Positions 51,566 through 60,308 of a DNA stretch of 64,000 nt are shown here, piece after piece; positions within the stretch are counted from its first letter, which is position 1; every line of letters begins with the position of its first letter. The stretch is from assembly GCA_965211645.1 (NCBI GenBank), contig OZ242947.1:2728001-2792000 (forward strand). Reading direction: 5' to 3'. The notes under the pieces were generated by a model. The model did not search any database and was not told where the DNA came from. It saw nothing but the letters and a program-made list of their open reading frames with translations. The position numbers were made by a program, and so were the translations under genes. The DNA comes from Bin94 sp965211645. GTDB lineage: Bacteria; Gemmatimonadota; Gemmatimonadetes; Longimicrobiales; Gaopeijiaceae.

Positions 51566-52792
51566 CTCGGGGCACGGTGCCGCGGGGGTCCGTGGTTGGC
51601 GACCGTTTTTGCCGGCATGGCGCTCGGCCTCGCCCCCGTCCCCGCCGCTCCCCAATCCACCCCCGTCGCGCTGGTCGGCGCGCGCATCCACACGGTCGCC
51701 GGGCCCGCCATCGAGAACGGCACGATCGTCTTCCAGGAAGGCGTGATCACGGCGGTGGGCGCGGACGTCTCCCCGCCCGGCGATGCCGAGGTGGTGGACC
51801 TGAGCGGCATGGTCGTCATGCCCGGGATGCTGGACAACCACTCACACATCGGCGCCGACAGCCGCGACCTCAACGAGTTCCCGACCCGGTTCGGGCCGCA
51901 GCACCGCATCCGCGATGTGCTCTCGCCCGACGACGCTTTCTGGAACGGCGCCGTCGAGGGCGGCGTGACCACGGTCATCACCGGGCCCGGCAGCGGCGAG
52001 GTCTCGAGCGGGCAGGCGATCGTGATCAAGACGTGGGGCGAGTCAATAGACGAACGGATCGTGAAGGAGCGCGGCGGGGTCAAGATCGCGATGGGACGGA
52101 AGCGTCCGAACCAGTCGCCGACCACCAGCATGGCGGTGACCGCCCAGCTGCGCGCCAAGTTCATCGAGGCGCAAGAGTACCAGGCCAGGCGGGAAGCGTG
52201 GGAGGAGGGCGGCCGCGAAGGCCCGGCCCCGCCGCGCGATCTGGGCATGGAGGCCCTGGTGCGCGTGCTGAACGGCGAGGACCGGATCCGCGCGCACGTC
52301 CACCAGGCGCACGACATCCTTGCGATCGTCCGCCTGTCTCGGGAGTTCGACTTCGCGCTCGCGATCCACCACTCGACCGAGGCCTACAAGGTGGCCGACG
52401 AAATCGCCGAGGCCGGGATCGACGTGATCGGGATGCCGCTCTTCACCCGCATCGCGCTGTCCGACGAGGTCATGGCCACGGGCACCCTGATGAACGAGAT
52501 GGGCGTGCGCTTCACCTTCCACACGGACGACCCGGTGGTGGGCTCCAAGTGGCAGCGCGGCAACGCCGGGCTGGGCATGCGCTATGGGATGTCCGAGCAG
52601 GACGCGCTGGAAGCGGTGACGATCAACCCGGCCGCGATCGCGGGAGTCGAAGACCGCGTCGGGAGCCTCGAGGTGGGCAAGGACGCCGACATCGTGGTGC
52701 TGAACGGGACCTGGTACGAGGTGAGTACCCTGGTGACGCGGGTGTATGTGGACGGGCGCCTGGCGTACGACCGGGAAGGAGACGGGCCATGA
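51560..52792 (+). CDS. Metal-dependent amidohydrolase, exported
   Basis: About 410 residues of the amidohydrolase superfamily (imidazolonepropionase/prolidase-like). Metal ligands are visible in MLDNHSHIG (HxH), VHQAHD, LAIHHST and the final Asp of FHTDDPV. The C-terminal GSLEVGKDADIVVL strand closes the beta-sandwich. It should hydrolyse C-N bonds of cyclic amides or dipeptides in the periplasm. The start is uncertain: TTG 51560 gives a signal peptide with positive charges but touches the operator; TTG 51596 has GGGGG seven bases upstream; GTG 51497 would place the operator inside the gene. The stop overlaps the start of the paralogous next gene by 4 bp. Confidence 0.75.
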   Translation: MTLGARCRGGPWLATVFAGMALGLAPVPAAPQSTPVALVGARIHTVAGPAIENGTIVFQEGVITAVGADVSPPGDAEVVDLSGMVVMPGMLDNHSHIGADSRDLNEFPTRFGPQHRIRDVLSPDDAFWNGAVEGGVTTVITGPGSGEVSSGQAIVIKTWGESIDERIVKERGGVKIAMGRKRPNQSPTTSMAVTAQLRAKFIEAQEYQARREAWEEGGREGPAPPRDLGMEALVRVLNGEDRIRAHVHQAHDILAIVRLSREFDFALAIHHSTEAYKVADEIAEAGIDVIGMPLFTRIALSDEVMATGTLMNEMGVRFTFHTDDPVVGSKWQRGNAGLGMRYGMSEQDALEAVTINPAAIAGVEDRVGSLEVGKDADIVVLNGTWYEVSTLVTRVYVDGRLAYDREGDGP

Positions 52793-54168
52793 ACGGGGCT
52801 GCGAAGCGGGGCGCGTGCAGGGCGGTGGTGGGCGAGACAATGGCCGGACGGGACAGGAGGCGCGCCAGGATAGGGGCCGCCGGGGTGGCCGTGCTGGCCA
52901 TGGCCGCGATCCACGGCGGCGGGGCCGAGGTCCGGGCACAGACCGTGGCGCTGACCGGGGGGCTTGTTTACCCCATCTCATCGGAACCCGTCGAGGGCGG
53001 GATCGTGCTCATGGTGGACGGCCGGATTGCTGCGGTAGGCGCCGACGTGGACATCCCCGCGGGGGCCGAGGTGGTGGACGTGACCGGCAGCGTGGTCATG
53101 CCCGGGATCGTCGACGCGATGAGCTACTACGGACTGGCGGCCGAGGACATGAACGAAGTGCCGACGCCGCTGACTCCGGAGCTGCGGATCGTCGAGGCGT
53201 TTTCGCCGTTCGGGACCTTCGGGTCGGGCGAGGCGGACGAGATTCGTGTGCGCGGGCTGCTGCAGGGAGGCGTGACGGCGATGTATGTCGGGCCCGGAGA
53301 CGCGACGGTTGTCGGCGGACAGGGCGTGGTGGTCAAGACGGCCGGTGCGCGCTTCGACGACCTGATCGTGCGGGAGCCCGCAGCCATCGACATCACGCTG
53401 GGGGGGCGGCCGGCGTCGACCTATCGCGAACAGTCGCGGTCGCCGTCGACGCGGATGGCGGTCGTGGCGCAGCTGCGGGATCTGCTGGTGCGGGCGCAGG
53501 AATGGCTGGCTGGGTCGGAGGGCGGATCCGGGGACGAGGGTGCGGCAGGCGGAGCGGCAGCGGCCCCCCGAAACCTCGGCATGGAGGCCCTCGCGCGGCT
53601 GTTGAACGGCGAGGTTCCGGCCCGCGTGCAGGCCAACGCGACGCGCGATATCCGGGTGGCGATGGAGCTCGCCGAGGAATTCGGCTTCGAACTGGTAATC
53701 GACGGCGGCGCGGCGGCACACCAGATGGCCGGCGAACTCGCGGACCGCGGGATCCCGGTTGTCCTGGGCCCGATCTCGCACCCCTACATCTCCGGTGAGG
53801 AGATCCCGGACCCCGGGGACTACGGAGGCGTCGACGAGCGCAATGCCGTGTGGCTCAACGAGGCCGGGGTGCACGTCTCGCTCGCCAGCTTCTCGCGCGG
53901 CTTCGGTCCGTTCGGTCCCGGCGTGGCCGGCCAGTGGCTCCTGATCGACGCGTCGATCGCGCGCGGGCACGGGATGAGCGAGGCGGACGTGCTGCGGGCG
54001 GTCACGCTGAGCCCGGCCGAGGTGCTGGGAGTGGCCGATCGCCTGGGCAGCCTGGAGGCCGGCAAGGACGCGGACGTGGTCGTCTTCGACGGCGATCCGC
54101 TGAGCATTCTGACCTGGGCCAGCCGCGTGTACGTGGGCGGGCGCCTGGTCCACGAGCGGGAGAACTGA
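52789..54168 (+). CDS. Amidohydrolase-fold protein without metal ligands (probable pseudoenzyme)
   Basis: A 459-residue paralogue of the preceding protein, aligned along its length (MPGIVDAMSYYG against MPGMLDNHSHIG; ARVQANATRDI against AHVHQAHDI; VIDGGAAAHQMA against AIHHSTEAYKVA; HVSLASFSRG against FTFHTDDPV). At each position the metal-binding His or Asp is replaced. It keeps the signal peptide (AAGVAVLAMAAIHGGGAEVRAQ), the beta-sandwich and the GSLEAGKDADVVVF ending. It is therefore probably not a metal hydrolase. The overlapping start with the active paralogue suggests a non-catalytic subunit. Confidence 0.75.
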   Translation: MNGAAKRGACRAVVGETMAGRDRRRARIGAAGVAVLAMAAIHGGGAEVRAQTVALTGGLVYPISSEPVEGGIVLMVDGRIAAVGADVDIPAGAEVVDVTGSVVMPGIVDAMSYYGLAAEDMNEVPTPLTPELRIVEAFSPFGTFGSGEADEIRVRGLLQGGVTAMYVGPGDATVVGGQGVVVKTAGARFDDLIVREPAAIDITLGGRPASTYREQSRSPSTRMAVVAQLRDLLVRAQEWLAGSEGGSGDEGAAGGAAAAPRNLGMEALARLLNGEVPARVQANATRDIRVAMELAEEFGFELVIDGGAAAHQMAGELADRGIPVVLGPISHPYISGEEIPDPGDYGGVDERNAVWLNEAGVHVSLASFSRGFGPFGPGVAGQWLLIDASIARGHGMSEADVLRAVTLSPAEVLGVADRLGSLEAGKDADVVVFDGDPLSILTWASRVYVGGRLVHEREN

Positions 54169-54181
54169 GGGAGTCGGGCTG

Positions 54182-55417
54182 ATGCGCGTCGGGGTCGTCG
54201 GCGGCGGGGTCATCGGCCTTTCCACGGCCTGGTACCTCAGGAAGCTCGGCGCCGACCCGGTCGTCGTCGAGTCGTGGACGCTGGGCAGCCGCTGCTCTTT
54301 CGGGAACGCCGGCTGGGTGTGCCCGTCGATCTCGAGTCCGCTTCCGGCGCCGGGTATGACGCTGAAGTCGCTCGGCTGGATGATGCGGCGCGACAGCCCG
54401 CTCTACCTCAAGCCCTCGGCGCTGCCGAAGCTGGCCCCGTGGCTGCTACGCTTCCGTTCCTTCTGCAATCACGCCGATCAGAAGCGCGGCATCGCGGCCA
54501 TCGCCGCGCTCAACCGGTTCACGATGGAGCGCTACGACGAGTTGGCGGCGAGCGGCGTGGAGTTCGAGTGCCACGAGTCGGGGGTGCTGATGGTGTTCCG
54601 CGACTCCGACAAGGCCGAAGCGGCGCAGAAGGAGGTGAAGCTGGTGACCGCGGCGGGCGCGACCCACTGCACCGATTTGACCGAGTCCGAGGTGTATGAG
54701 CGCGAACCCATGCTGCGCCCGGGCTTCAGATTCGGCCTCTTTGTCGGTGCGGACCGTCATGTGCGGCCGGATTCGCTGACCGCGGGGCTGGGGGCGTCGC
54801 TGAGGGCGAGCGGGGTGGAGGTCCACGAAGATAGCCTGGCGACCGGCTTTCGGAGCGAGCGCGGGCATGTGAAGGCGATCGTCACTCCGAAGGACGATGT
54901 GGCGGTCGATGCCGTGGTACTGGCGGCGGGCGCGCACACCGGGGCACTGACCCGGATGCTCGGGTGGCCGATTCCGATGACTGCCGGGAAGGGGTACTCG
55001 GTCACCATCGACCGGCCCCGGAACCAGCTGCGCCAGCCCCTCTACCTGGGCGGCGCCAAGATCGGACTCACCCCCTTCGACGGCGCGCTGCGCTTCTCGG
55101 GAACGATGGAGCTGTCCGGCATCAACCGCCGCATGGACACGGCACGGATCCGATCGCTGCGCCGCATCGTGAGCCGCGAGGTGGACATCCCGGAGGCGAA
55201 GGAGGGAGGCCGCGCCTGGGTGGGGATGCGCCCGATCGTGCCGGACTCGCTTCCCGTGATGGGACGGCTGCCATCGCGCGAGAACGTGTACGTGAATACC
55301 GGCCACCAGATGCTGGGGATCACGCTGGGCCCGAGCAGTGGGTGGGCGCTCGCCGGGCTGATGCTGGAGGGGGAGGCGGGGGTGGGGCTGGAGGCGTTTT
55401 CGGTGGGGAGGTTTTGA
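54182..55417 (+). CDS. D-amino-acid dehydrogenase-like FAD enzyme
   Basis: A 411-residue DAO-family flavoprotein close to DadA: the FAD motif VGVVGGGVIGLSTAWYLRKLG at residue 3, the CSFGNAGWVCPS segment typical of D-amino-acid dehydrogenases, VLAAGAHTG, TAGKGYSVTI, WVGMRPIVPDSLPVMG and NTGHQMLGITLGPSSG. It would oxidise D-amino acids to keto acids and feed electrons to the respiratory chain. It lies 13 bp after the amidohydrolase pair, so the group may process D-amino-acid peptides or cyclic amides. Confidence 0.8.
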   Translation: MRVGVVGGGVIGLSTAWYLRKLGADPVVVESWTLGSRCSFGNAGWVCPSISSPLPAPGMTLKSLGWMMRRDSPLYLKPSALPKLAPWLLRFRSFCNHADQKRGIAAIAALNRFTMERYDELAASGVEFECHESGVLMVFRDSDKAEAAQKEVKLVTAAGATHCTDLTESEVYEREPMLRPGFRFGLFVGADRHVRPDSLTAGLGASLRASGVEVHEDSLATGFRSERGHVKAIVTPKDDVAVDAVVLAAGAHTGALTRMLGWPIPMTAGKGYSVTIDRPRNQLRQPLYLGGAKIGLTPFDGALRFSGTMELSGINRRMDTARIRSLRRIVSREVDIPEAKEGGRAWVGMRPIVPDSLPVMGRLPSRENVYVNTGHQMLGITLGPSSGWALAGLMLEGEAGVGLEAFSVGRF

Positions 55418-55424
55418 GGGCGCA

Positions 55425-56492
55425 CTACTCCGCGGCTACTCCGTCGCCCACCCGCGCGAGAAATTCCTCGGCCGTGTCGCAGTCGAGTACTGCGTTCGCG
55501 AGCGTGTCGATCCGCTCACGATCCAAAGGAAGGCCCGGAGCCTCGAACAGCTCCCGCACCGTGTCAGCACCGAACTTCCGGTTGATTTGTTGCCGCAGAA
55601 GTATCAGCCGACCTTCTTCGATGCCTTGGTTGCGGCCCTTCTCGAGACCTTTGTCTTCCCCCTCCTCGTACCAGTACGAGGCCCAGTGCCCGGTCGGCTT
55701 GATCATCTCCACTACCTCCTTCATCGTCTTGGCCGCTTCCAGATGCGCTGCTTGAGCACCTCGGAGATCCGTGGCCAGTAGCCTCACTCTGGCAGCGAGC
55801 GCCCGGTCCAGCGCCCCGCCCTCCTTGTCGGCCACCCAGTCTCGCAACCGGGTGAGCACCTGGATCGCCTCGTCTTCCCGGCGCGCTCTCACCAACCGCA
55901 CCAACTCCCCAACCAGGTTGTCGTCTGGAAGCGGTGACGTCCCGCCCGGTCGCTCTTCAAGCAACAGATAGTGGAACTCCGGTTGTCCCGCAACCCATTC
56001 CGGGTCGGTCGTCGGTCTCAACTCTTCGAACCCCTTCGGAGTGTTCCACGGGGGCTTTCCACTATAGACCAGGAGGGGAAGAACGAGCGGGATCCTGTCC
56101 CCTGCCGCCAGACCCCGCGGCCGACTCCACTCGCGTAGCGCCCTCGCGGTGTACTCGAACAGGCGGAGAGGCATGTTGTGGTCCACGGTAGACTGGAACT
56201 CGATCACGATCAGGAGCACCGTTCCGCTGCGCAGCCGACACTCCCATAGCATATCCCCGTAGCGCGGCGCTTGCTCGGACGTCACATAGTCCGCCGGGAG
56301 ACGGCTCAGCGAGGCGAAGTCCACAAGGCGAGCGCGGCGCGGCGCCAATGCGCGGACCAGCTCCTCCACCGCGTCGGGGAGCGAGTACAATTCCTTGTAG
56401 ATGGCGTCGTGCACGCGGGCGTATTGGGCTCTGGAGAGGGTCCTCTGATAATCGGGTGCACGAAGGTGGAATCGAATCGCGGGCGCATCCAT
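55425..56492 (-). CDS. Rpn family PD-(D/E)XK nuclease
   Basis: A 355-residue protein of the Rpn/YhgA-like group (recombination-promoting nucleases, PF04754 type). The N-terminal domain shows VHDAIYKELYSLPDAVEELVRAL, DMLWECRL and the E-x-Q core LLIVIEFQSTVDHNMPLRLFEY, where the family has D-x(n)-E-x-K/Q. The C-terminal half is helical and charged (YWYEEGEDKGLEKGRNQGIEEGR), also typical. The ATG at 56492 fits the conserved start. These genes often spread by horizontal transfer; it sits alone between two metabolic groups and converges with the dehydrogenase gene. Confidence 0.75.
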   Translation of the reverse strand: MDAPAIRFHLRAPDYQRTLSRAQYARVHDAIYKELYSLPDAVEELVRALAPRRARLVDFASLSRLPADYVTSEQAPRYGDMLWECRLRSGTVLLIVIEFQSTVDHNMPLRLFEYTARALREWSRPRGLAAGDRIPLVLPLLVYSGKPPWNTPKGFEELRPTTDPEWVAGQPEFHYLLLEERPGGTSPLPDDNLVGELVRLVRARREDEAIQVLTRLRDWVADKEGGALDRALAARVRLLATDLRGAQAAHLEAAKTMKEVVEMIKPTGHWASYWYEEGEDKGLEKGRNQGIEEGRLILLRQQINRKFGADTVRELFEAPGLPLDRERIDTLANAVLDCDTAEEFLARVGDGVAAE

Positions 56493-56565
56493 GGCGGAAT
56501 GGGACTGATTGCGGCCGAGTGCGCGACTATGCCCCGGGGTGAGCGCCGCGAGAGCAAGAAACGCG

Positions 56566-57537
56566 TCATCGGCCTGCAGTCTGGCGGATCTCGAAGAATG
56601 ATTCGCGGCGCGCCATGGCCTGGCGGATCGCTTCCGGATCGGCCGGGACAAAACGAACGGACGTGCCGGGCCGGGCCTGGGCGAGGGCGTCGAGCGCGAT
56701 CGGATCGGTCCCGCCGAGCTTCGGATAGCCGCCGATGGTGGGGCGGTCGCGCATGAATGCGAGTGGACGGCTGTCGCCGGTGACCTGGACCGTGCCGTCG
56801 ACAAGGGGCGTGGAGTCGAGGGTGCGTGGACCCGATGTCAGCGCGGGGCCGGCCAGCCGGATCGCGGTGCGGTCGCTCGTCGGGTCGACCGTCCACTCCG
56901 CGGAGAACACGTGGTCACGGTCTGCGTCGGAGAATTCGGGCCACTCGTAGCCGGGGATGAGGGGGACTTCCAGGGGCGCTTCGCCGCTCGCCGCCGGCAC
57001 GAGATGGGCGGGCAGGTGGCGGTTTGGCAGGGCACGGTCCGTGGCGGACCATCGCAGCGGTTCGCCTTCCAGAAGCGGCCGGCCCAGGAGCCCGGGCAGT
57101 CCGTCGCGGGCGACTGCAGAGGCCGAATCGAACGCACGGTCGGTCGAGAGGCCGCCGGGGAAGGCGAGGTAGGCGCGCATGCCGGTCGCGCTGTAGGAGA
57201 GCCGCAACACTTGTCCGGACCGAACGCGGAGGGTCCTCCAGGTGCCCGTCTCGACGCCGTCCAGCGTGGCGCCGCAATCCGCGCCCGTGAGGGCGACTGC
57301 CGTCTCGACATTGAAGCGCACGGAGAATCCACCCAGGGTGACCTCCAGCGCGGCATCGCCGGGATCGTTGCCGAGGAGCCGATTGGCCCACAGGTACGCG
57401 CGCTGGTCCATTGCGCCGCCCGGTGCGAGTCCGGCGCGGCGGCCGCCGCGCCTTCCCAGATCCTGGACCGTGCAGAACGGGCCGGGGCGGTCCACCACGG
57501 CGTGGGGTGAGCCGGTGCGGTCGGCCGGGCTCAGCAC
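56566..57537 (-). CDS. pxpC: 5-oxoprolinase subunit C
   Basis: A 323-residue KipA/biotin-dependent carboxyltransferase-like subunit of the ATP-dependent 5-oxoprolinase PxpABC, which opens pyroglutamate to glutamate. Family features include VQDLGRRGGRRAGLAPGGAMD near residue 27, NRLLGNDPGDAALEVTLGG, and near the end RPTIGGYPKLG and RPGTSVRFVP. The start overlaps pxpB by 7 bp. Confidence 0.85.
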   Translation of the reverse strand: MLSPADRTGSPHAVVDRPGPFCTVQDLGRRGGRRAGLAPGGAMDQRAYLWANRLLGNDPGDAALEVTLGGFSVRFNVETAVALTGADCGATLDGVETGTWRTLRVRSGQVLRLSYSATGMRAYLAFPGGLSTDRAFDSASAVARDGLPGLLGRPLLEGEPLRWSATDRALPNRHLPAHLVPAASGEAPLEVPLIPGYEWPEFSDADRDHVFSAEWTVDPTSDRTAIRLAGPALTSGPRTLDSTPLVDGTVQVTGDSRPLAFMRDRPTIGGYPKLGGTDPIALDALAQARPGTSVRFVPADPEAIRQAMARRESFFEIRQTAGR

Positions 57538-58208
57538 TCCGCCTCGTAGTCGTTGCGCCCGATGGGGCGGAACTCGACCGAACCGCCAGGGGTGAAGCGT
57601 GCGACGCGCTCGGCGGGGTCCTCGAAAAAGGCTGCGGGGACGCGGCCGATCAGACGCCAGCCGCCCGGACCCTCGGCCGGGTACACCCCGGTGCGCCGGT
57701 CCGCGATGCCAACAGCGCCCTGCGGCACGCGTGCGCGCGGAGTGGGACGGCGCGGAGCAGCGATGCGGGCGTCTACATCGCCCAGGTATGCGAACCCGGG
57801 CGCGAAGCCCGTGGCGAGCACCAGGTACATCGCAGCGCTGTGGAGGCGTGCGACGTCGGCCGCAGCCAGTCCGGCCATCTCCGCCACCTCTTCGAGATCA
57901 GGCGCCAAATCGACGTCGTAGCACACCGGGAGAGAAACGGTCGCGGTCGCTGCGGTCGCCGGCGAGGTCGGCGCAGCCCGCAGCGCAGCCTGCGCCCCGG
58001 CCTCGAGCACGCTCTCGACCTCGCCGGGATCCCAGTCGCTCGGCGAACCCTCGACCAGGAGACGGTTGAAGGCCGGGATCGTGGCCCGCAGGCCGGGCAG
58101 ACTCTCCTGCGCGAACCGTTCCAGGCTCAGGACCCGGGCGATCCCGTCGCGGTCGGGCGCGACCGGCAGCGTGACCAGGGCGCTGACGGGCCCGGGAAAG
58201 GTGATCAT
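57531..58208 (-). CDS. pxpB: 5-oxoprolinase subunit B
   Basis: A 225-residue KipI-like subunit. The conserved core is PVCYDVDLAPDLEEVA, GFAPGFAYLGDVD, PRRPTPRARVPQGAVGIADRRTGVYP, where P-R-x3-P-R-x-x-V-P-x-G-A-V and the TGVYP segment define the family. ATG 58208 is selected because it overlaps the pxpA stop (4 bp) and starts the homologous region. It acts with PxpA and PxpC in the cytoplasm. Confidence 0.85.
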   Translation of the reverse strand: MITFPGPVSALVTLPVAPDRDGIARVLSLERFAQESLPGLRATIPAFNRLLVEGSPSDWDPGEVESVLEAGAQAALRAAPTSPATAATATVSLPVCYDVDLAPDLEEVAEMAGLAAADVARLHSAAMYLVLATGFAPGFAYLGDVDARIAAPRRPTPRARVPQGAVGIADRRTGVYPAEGPGGWRLIGRVPAAFFEDPAERVARFTPGGSVEFRPIGRNDYEAEC

Positions 58209-58936
58209 GCCGGGCGCGGGACGAGCTCCCGGATGCGGCGCAGCGACTCGAAGGCCGAGGGATTGTCGCCGTGCACGCACAGGGTCTCGGCCGCAACCGC
58301 GAGCGGGCCCGCTGACGTGTCCACGAACCCCTGCAGGAGTCGCGACACATGGGCCGCGACCGCGTCGGCGTCCTTCAGGACGGCCCCCTCGACCGACCGC
58401 GGGCGCAGACGACCGTCGGCGCCGTAGCCACGATCCGCGAACGCCTCGAACACCAGCCGCAATCCCGTGTGCTTGAGCAGATCCGCGTGCCGCTCGCGAT
58501 CCGGCGTTGCCTGCAGGACGAACGCAAGCGAGTCATCGACGGCCGCCACCCCCTCGGCAAGCCTCGTGAGCAGCCGGTCGTCCGCCATCATGGCCAGATA
58601 CAGGGCGCCGTGCGGCTTCACGTGGTGCAGCGGCGTCCCCAGCGCGGTGGCAACGGCCTGCAGCGCGCCGATCTGCGCCTGGATCTCGAGGACGAGCGAG
58701 TCGATCGGCCAGTCCAGCCGCAGCCGTCCGAAATTGCGCCGGTCGGGATAACCCGGGTGGGCGCCCGGCCTTACACCATGCAGGGCTGCCAGCTCGAGCG
58801 TGCGGGCCATCGTGTCGGGATCGCCGGCATGACCTCCGCACGCGATGTTGGCCAGGTCGATCAGCGGCATCACCGTAGCGTCGGCGCCCTTCTCCCAGGG
58901 CCCGTAGCTTTCGCCCATATCGCAGTTGAGAAGCAT
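58205..58936 (-). CDS. pxpA: 5-oxoprolinase subunit A
   Basis: A 243-residue LamB/YcsF family protein with the diagnostic start LLNCDMGESYGPW, then NIACGGHAGDP, GAHPGYPD and HHVKPHGALY. ATG 58936 is chosen since family homology begins there; the open frame reaches 59050. First gene of pxpABC. Pyroglutamate forms from N-terminal glutamine of peptides, which fits the surrounding peptidases. Confidence 0.9.
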   Translation of the reverse strand: MLLNCDMGESYGPWEKGADATVMPLIDLANIACGGHAGDPDTMARTLELAALHGVRPGAHPGYPDRRNFGRLRLDWPIDSLVLEIQAQIGALQAVATALGTPLHHVKPHGALYLAMMADDRLLTRLAEGVAAVDDSLAFVLQATPDRERHADLLKHTGLRLVFEAFADRGYGADGRLRPRSVEGAVLKDADAVAAHVSRLLQGFVDTSAGPLAVAAETLCVHGDNPSAFESLRRIRELVPRPA

Positions 58937-59033
58937 GCCGAAACATATCTTCGGCTGCGGTCGACTGCGAACCGGTCCCGGGTCGGGAATCCCGGGTTGA
59001 CCGCCTGGTCGCGAGGCGTGCTCGTGCAGCTGC

Positions 59034-60167
59034 TCAGAACGAGGCGGCAACCCCCGCCAGCGGCAGCACCTCGTTCACCAGGGTCATCAGCATTCGGCCC
59101 GGCTCTTCGAACATGATCATGTGCGAGCTGCGTTCGAAGGTCACGAACCGTTTGTGGGGTGCGTCGATCCGGTTGAAGTAGTCGAGCGCGCTCTCATAGG
59201 GCGTGTGCAGGTCGAGGCGGCCGTGAAGCATGACGACCGGGACGTCGAAGCGTTCCACCATCCCTCTTCGGCGGGGTTCCGGTGCCCCGTCGATCAGGTG
59301 CCGCTCGGCCCACGCCATCGCAGGCTGGAGGCTCGCTACGTTGGCTTCGGTATACTTGGGACCCCATTCAGGTAGGGCGAAGTATAGGTCGAAGGTGGGC
59401 TTCCCGTACCAGCCGCCGTCGTACTCGCGGGCCCATTTGCGGGCGGCCAGCAGCTTGGCGACGGCGCCGGGGCCTGGCGGGGGCGGGTAGGGCCGGAGGG
59501 CTTCGAGCTCGCGGATCACGGCCGTGTCGTTGGCCGCGCGGACGCGCTCCATGAGGGTGGAATACAGTTGCGCCTCGCTGCCCGGGCCGCCCGACTGGCC
59601 GAGCCCGACGTAGGCGTGAAACCGGTCCGGATGCTGCTCGACAAGGCGGGGGCCGATCGAGCTGCCGTAGGAGTATCCGAGGACCACCAGCTTCTCGTGT
59701 TCGAACCTGTTCAACAGGTGCTCGACCACCACCGCGCCGTCGTCAACGTGCTGCTGGAGGGTCAGCGTGGGCGCGAGGCGGGCGGAGTCCGCGGCGGCGA
59801 AGCTCTTGCCGACGCCGCGCCGGTCCCAGTTGACCACCGTGAAGAAGTCTTCCCACGGCTTCTGGTACGCCCAGGCCATCCCCATGACCGGGCTGCCGGG
59901 ACCGCCGTGGAGCACGAGGAGGATCGGATTGGTTCGGTTCAGCCCACGGATCGAGAGCCACTGGGTCGAGCCGTTGACCTCGATCGGCTCCAGGACCTCG
60001 ACCCCTTCGGGCGTGTGGATCGCTCGCAGGTCGGCCAGGCGGGCGATGATCGAATCCCTGGGAATGGCCGCACTCGGGGCCGGAGTGTCGCAAGCGGCGG
60101 CCAGGAGCGCGAGTGCGAGGATGCCGAAGGATACAGGTCCGGATCTGACGGCTGCTGACGGGCTCAT
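59034..60167 (-). CDS. Alpha/beta hydrolase, proline iminopeptidase-like lipoprotein
   Basis: A 377-residue exported hydrolase with lipobox L-A-A-A-C (Cys26). The alpha/beta fold shows the oxyanion-hole motif LVLHGGPGSP, VVNWDRRGVGKS, nucleophile Ser in GYSYGSS, acid residue in VVMLHGRLDLHTPY and the final His in ERSSHMIMFEEP. HGGPG and the D-R-R-G-x-G motif are typical of proline iminopeptidase relatives that remove N-terminal residues. ATG 60167 has GGAAG upstream. It is divergent from the second CocE hydrolase gene across 141 bp without a clear operator. Confidence 0.8.
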   Translation of the reverse strand: MSPSAAVRSGPVSFGILALALLAAACDTPAPSAAIPRDSIIARLADLRAIHTPEGVEVLEPIEVNGSTQWLSIRGLNRTNPILLVLHGGPGSPVMGMAWAYQKPWEDFFTVVNWDRRGVGKSFAAADSARLAPTLTLQQHVDDGAVVVEHLLNRFEHEKLVVLGYSYGSSIGPRLVEQHPDRFHAYVGLGQSGGPGSEAQLYSTLMERVRAANDTAVIRELEALRPYPPPPGPGAVAKLLAARKWAREYDGGWYGKPTFDLYFALPEWGPKYTEANVASLQPAMAWAERHLIDGAPEPRRRGMVERFDVPVVMLHGRLDLHTPYESALDYFNRIDAPHKRFVTFERSSHMIMFEEPGRMLMTLVNEVLPLAGVAASF

Positions 60168-60308
60168 GGCAGACTTCCTTCGTGTGTCTTTGGGCGTTTG
60201 TTCTCTCGGGCGGCCAGCCCCCGGCGTGACCGACTGGCGCGCCCGGCGGCTCCGTTGCCTAATGGATGTCAGGTACCGGACACTACACCAGGCACGGGAG
60301 GCTGCACC

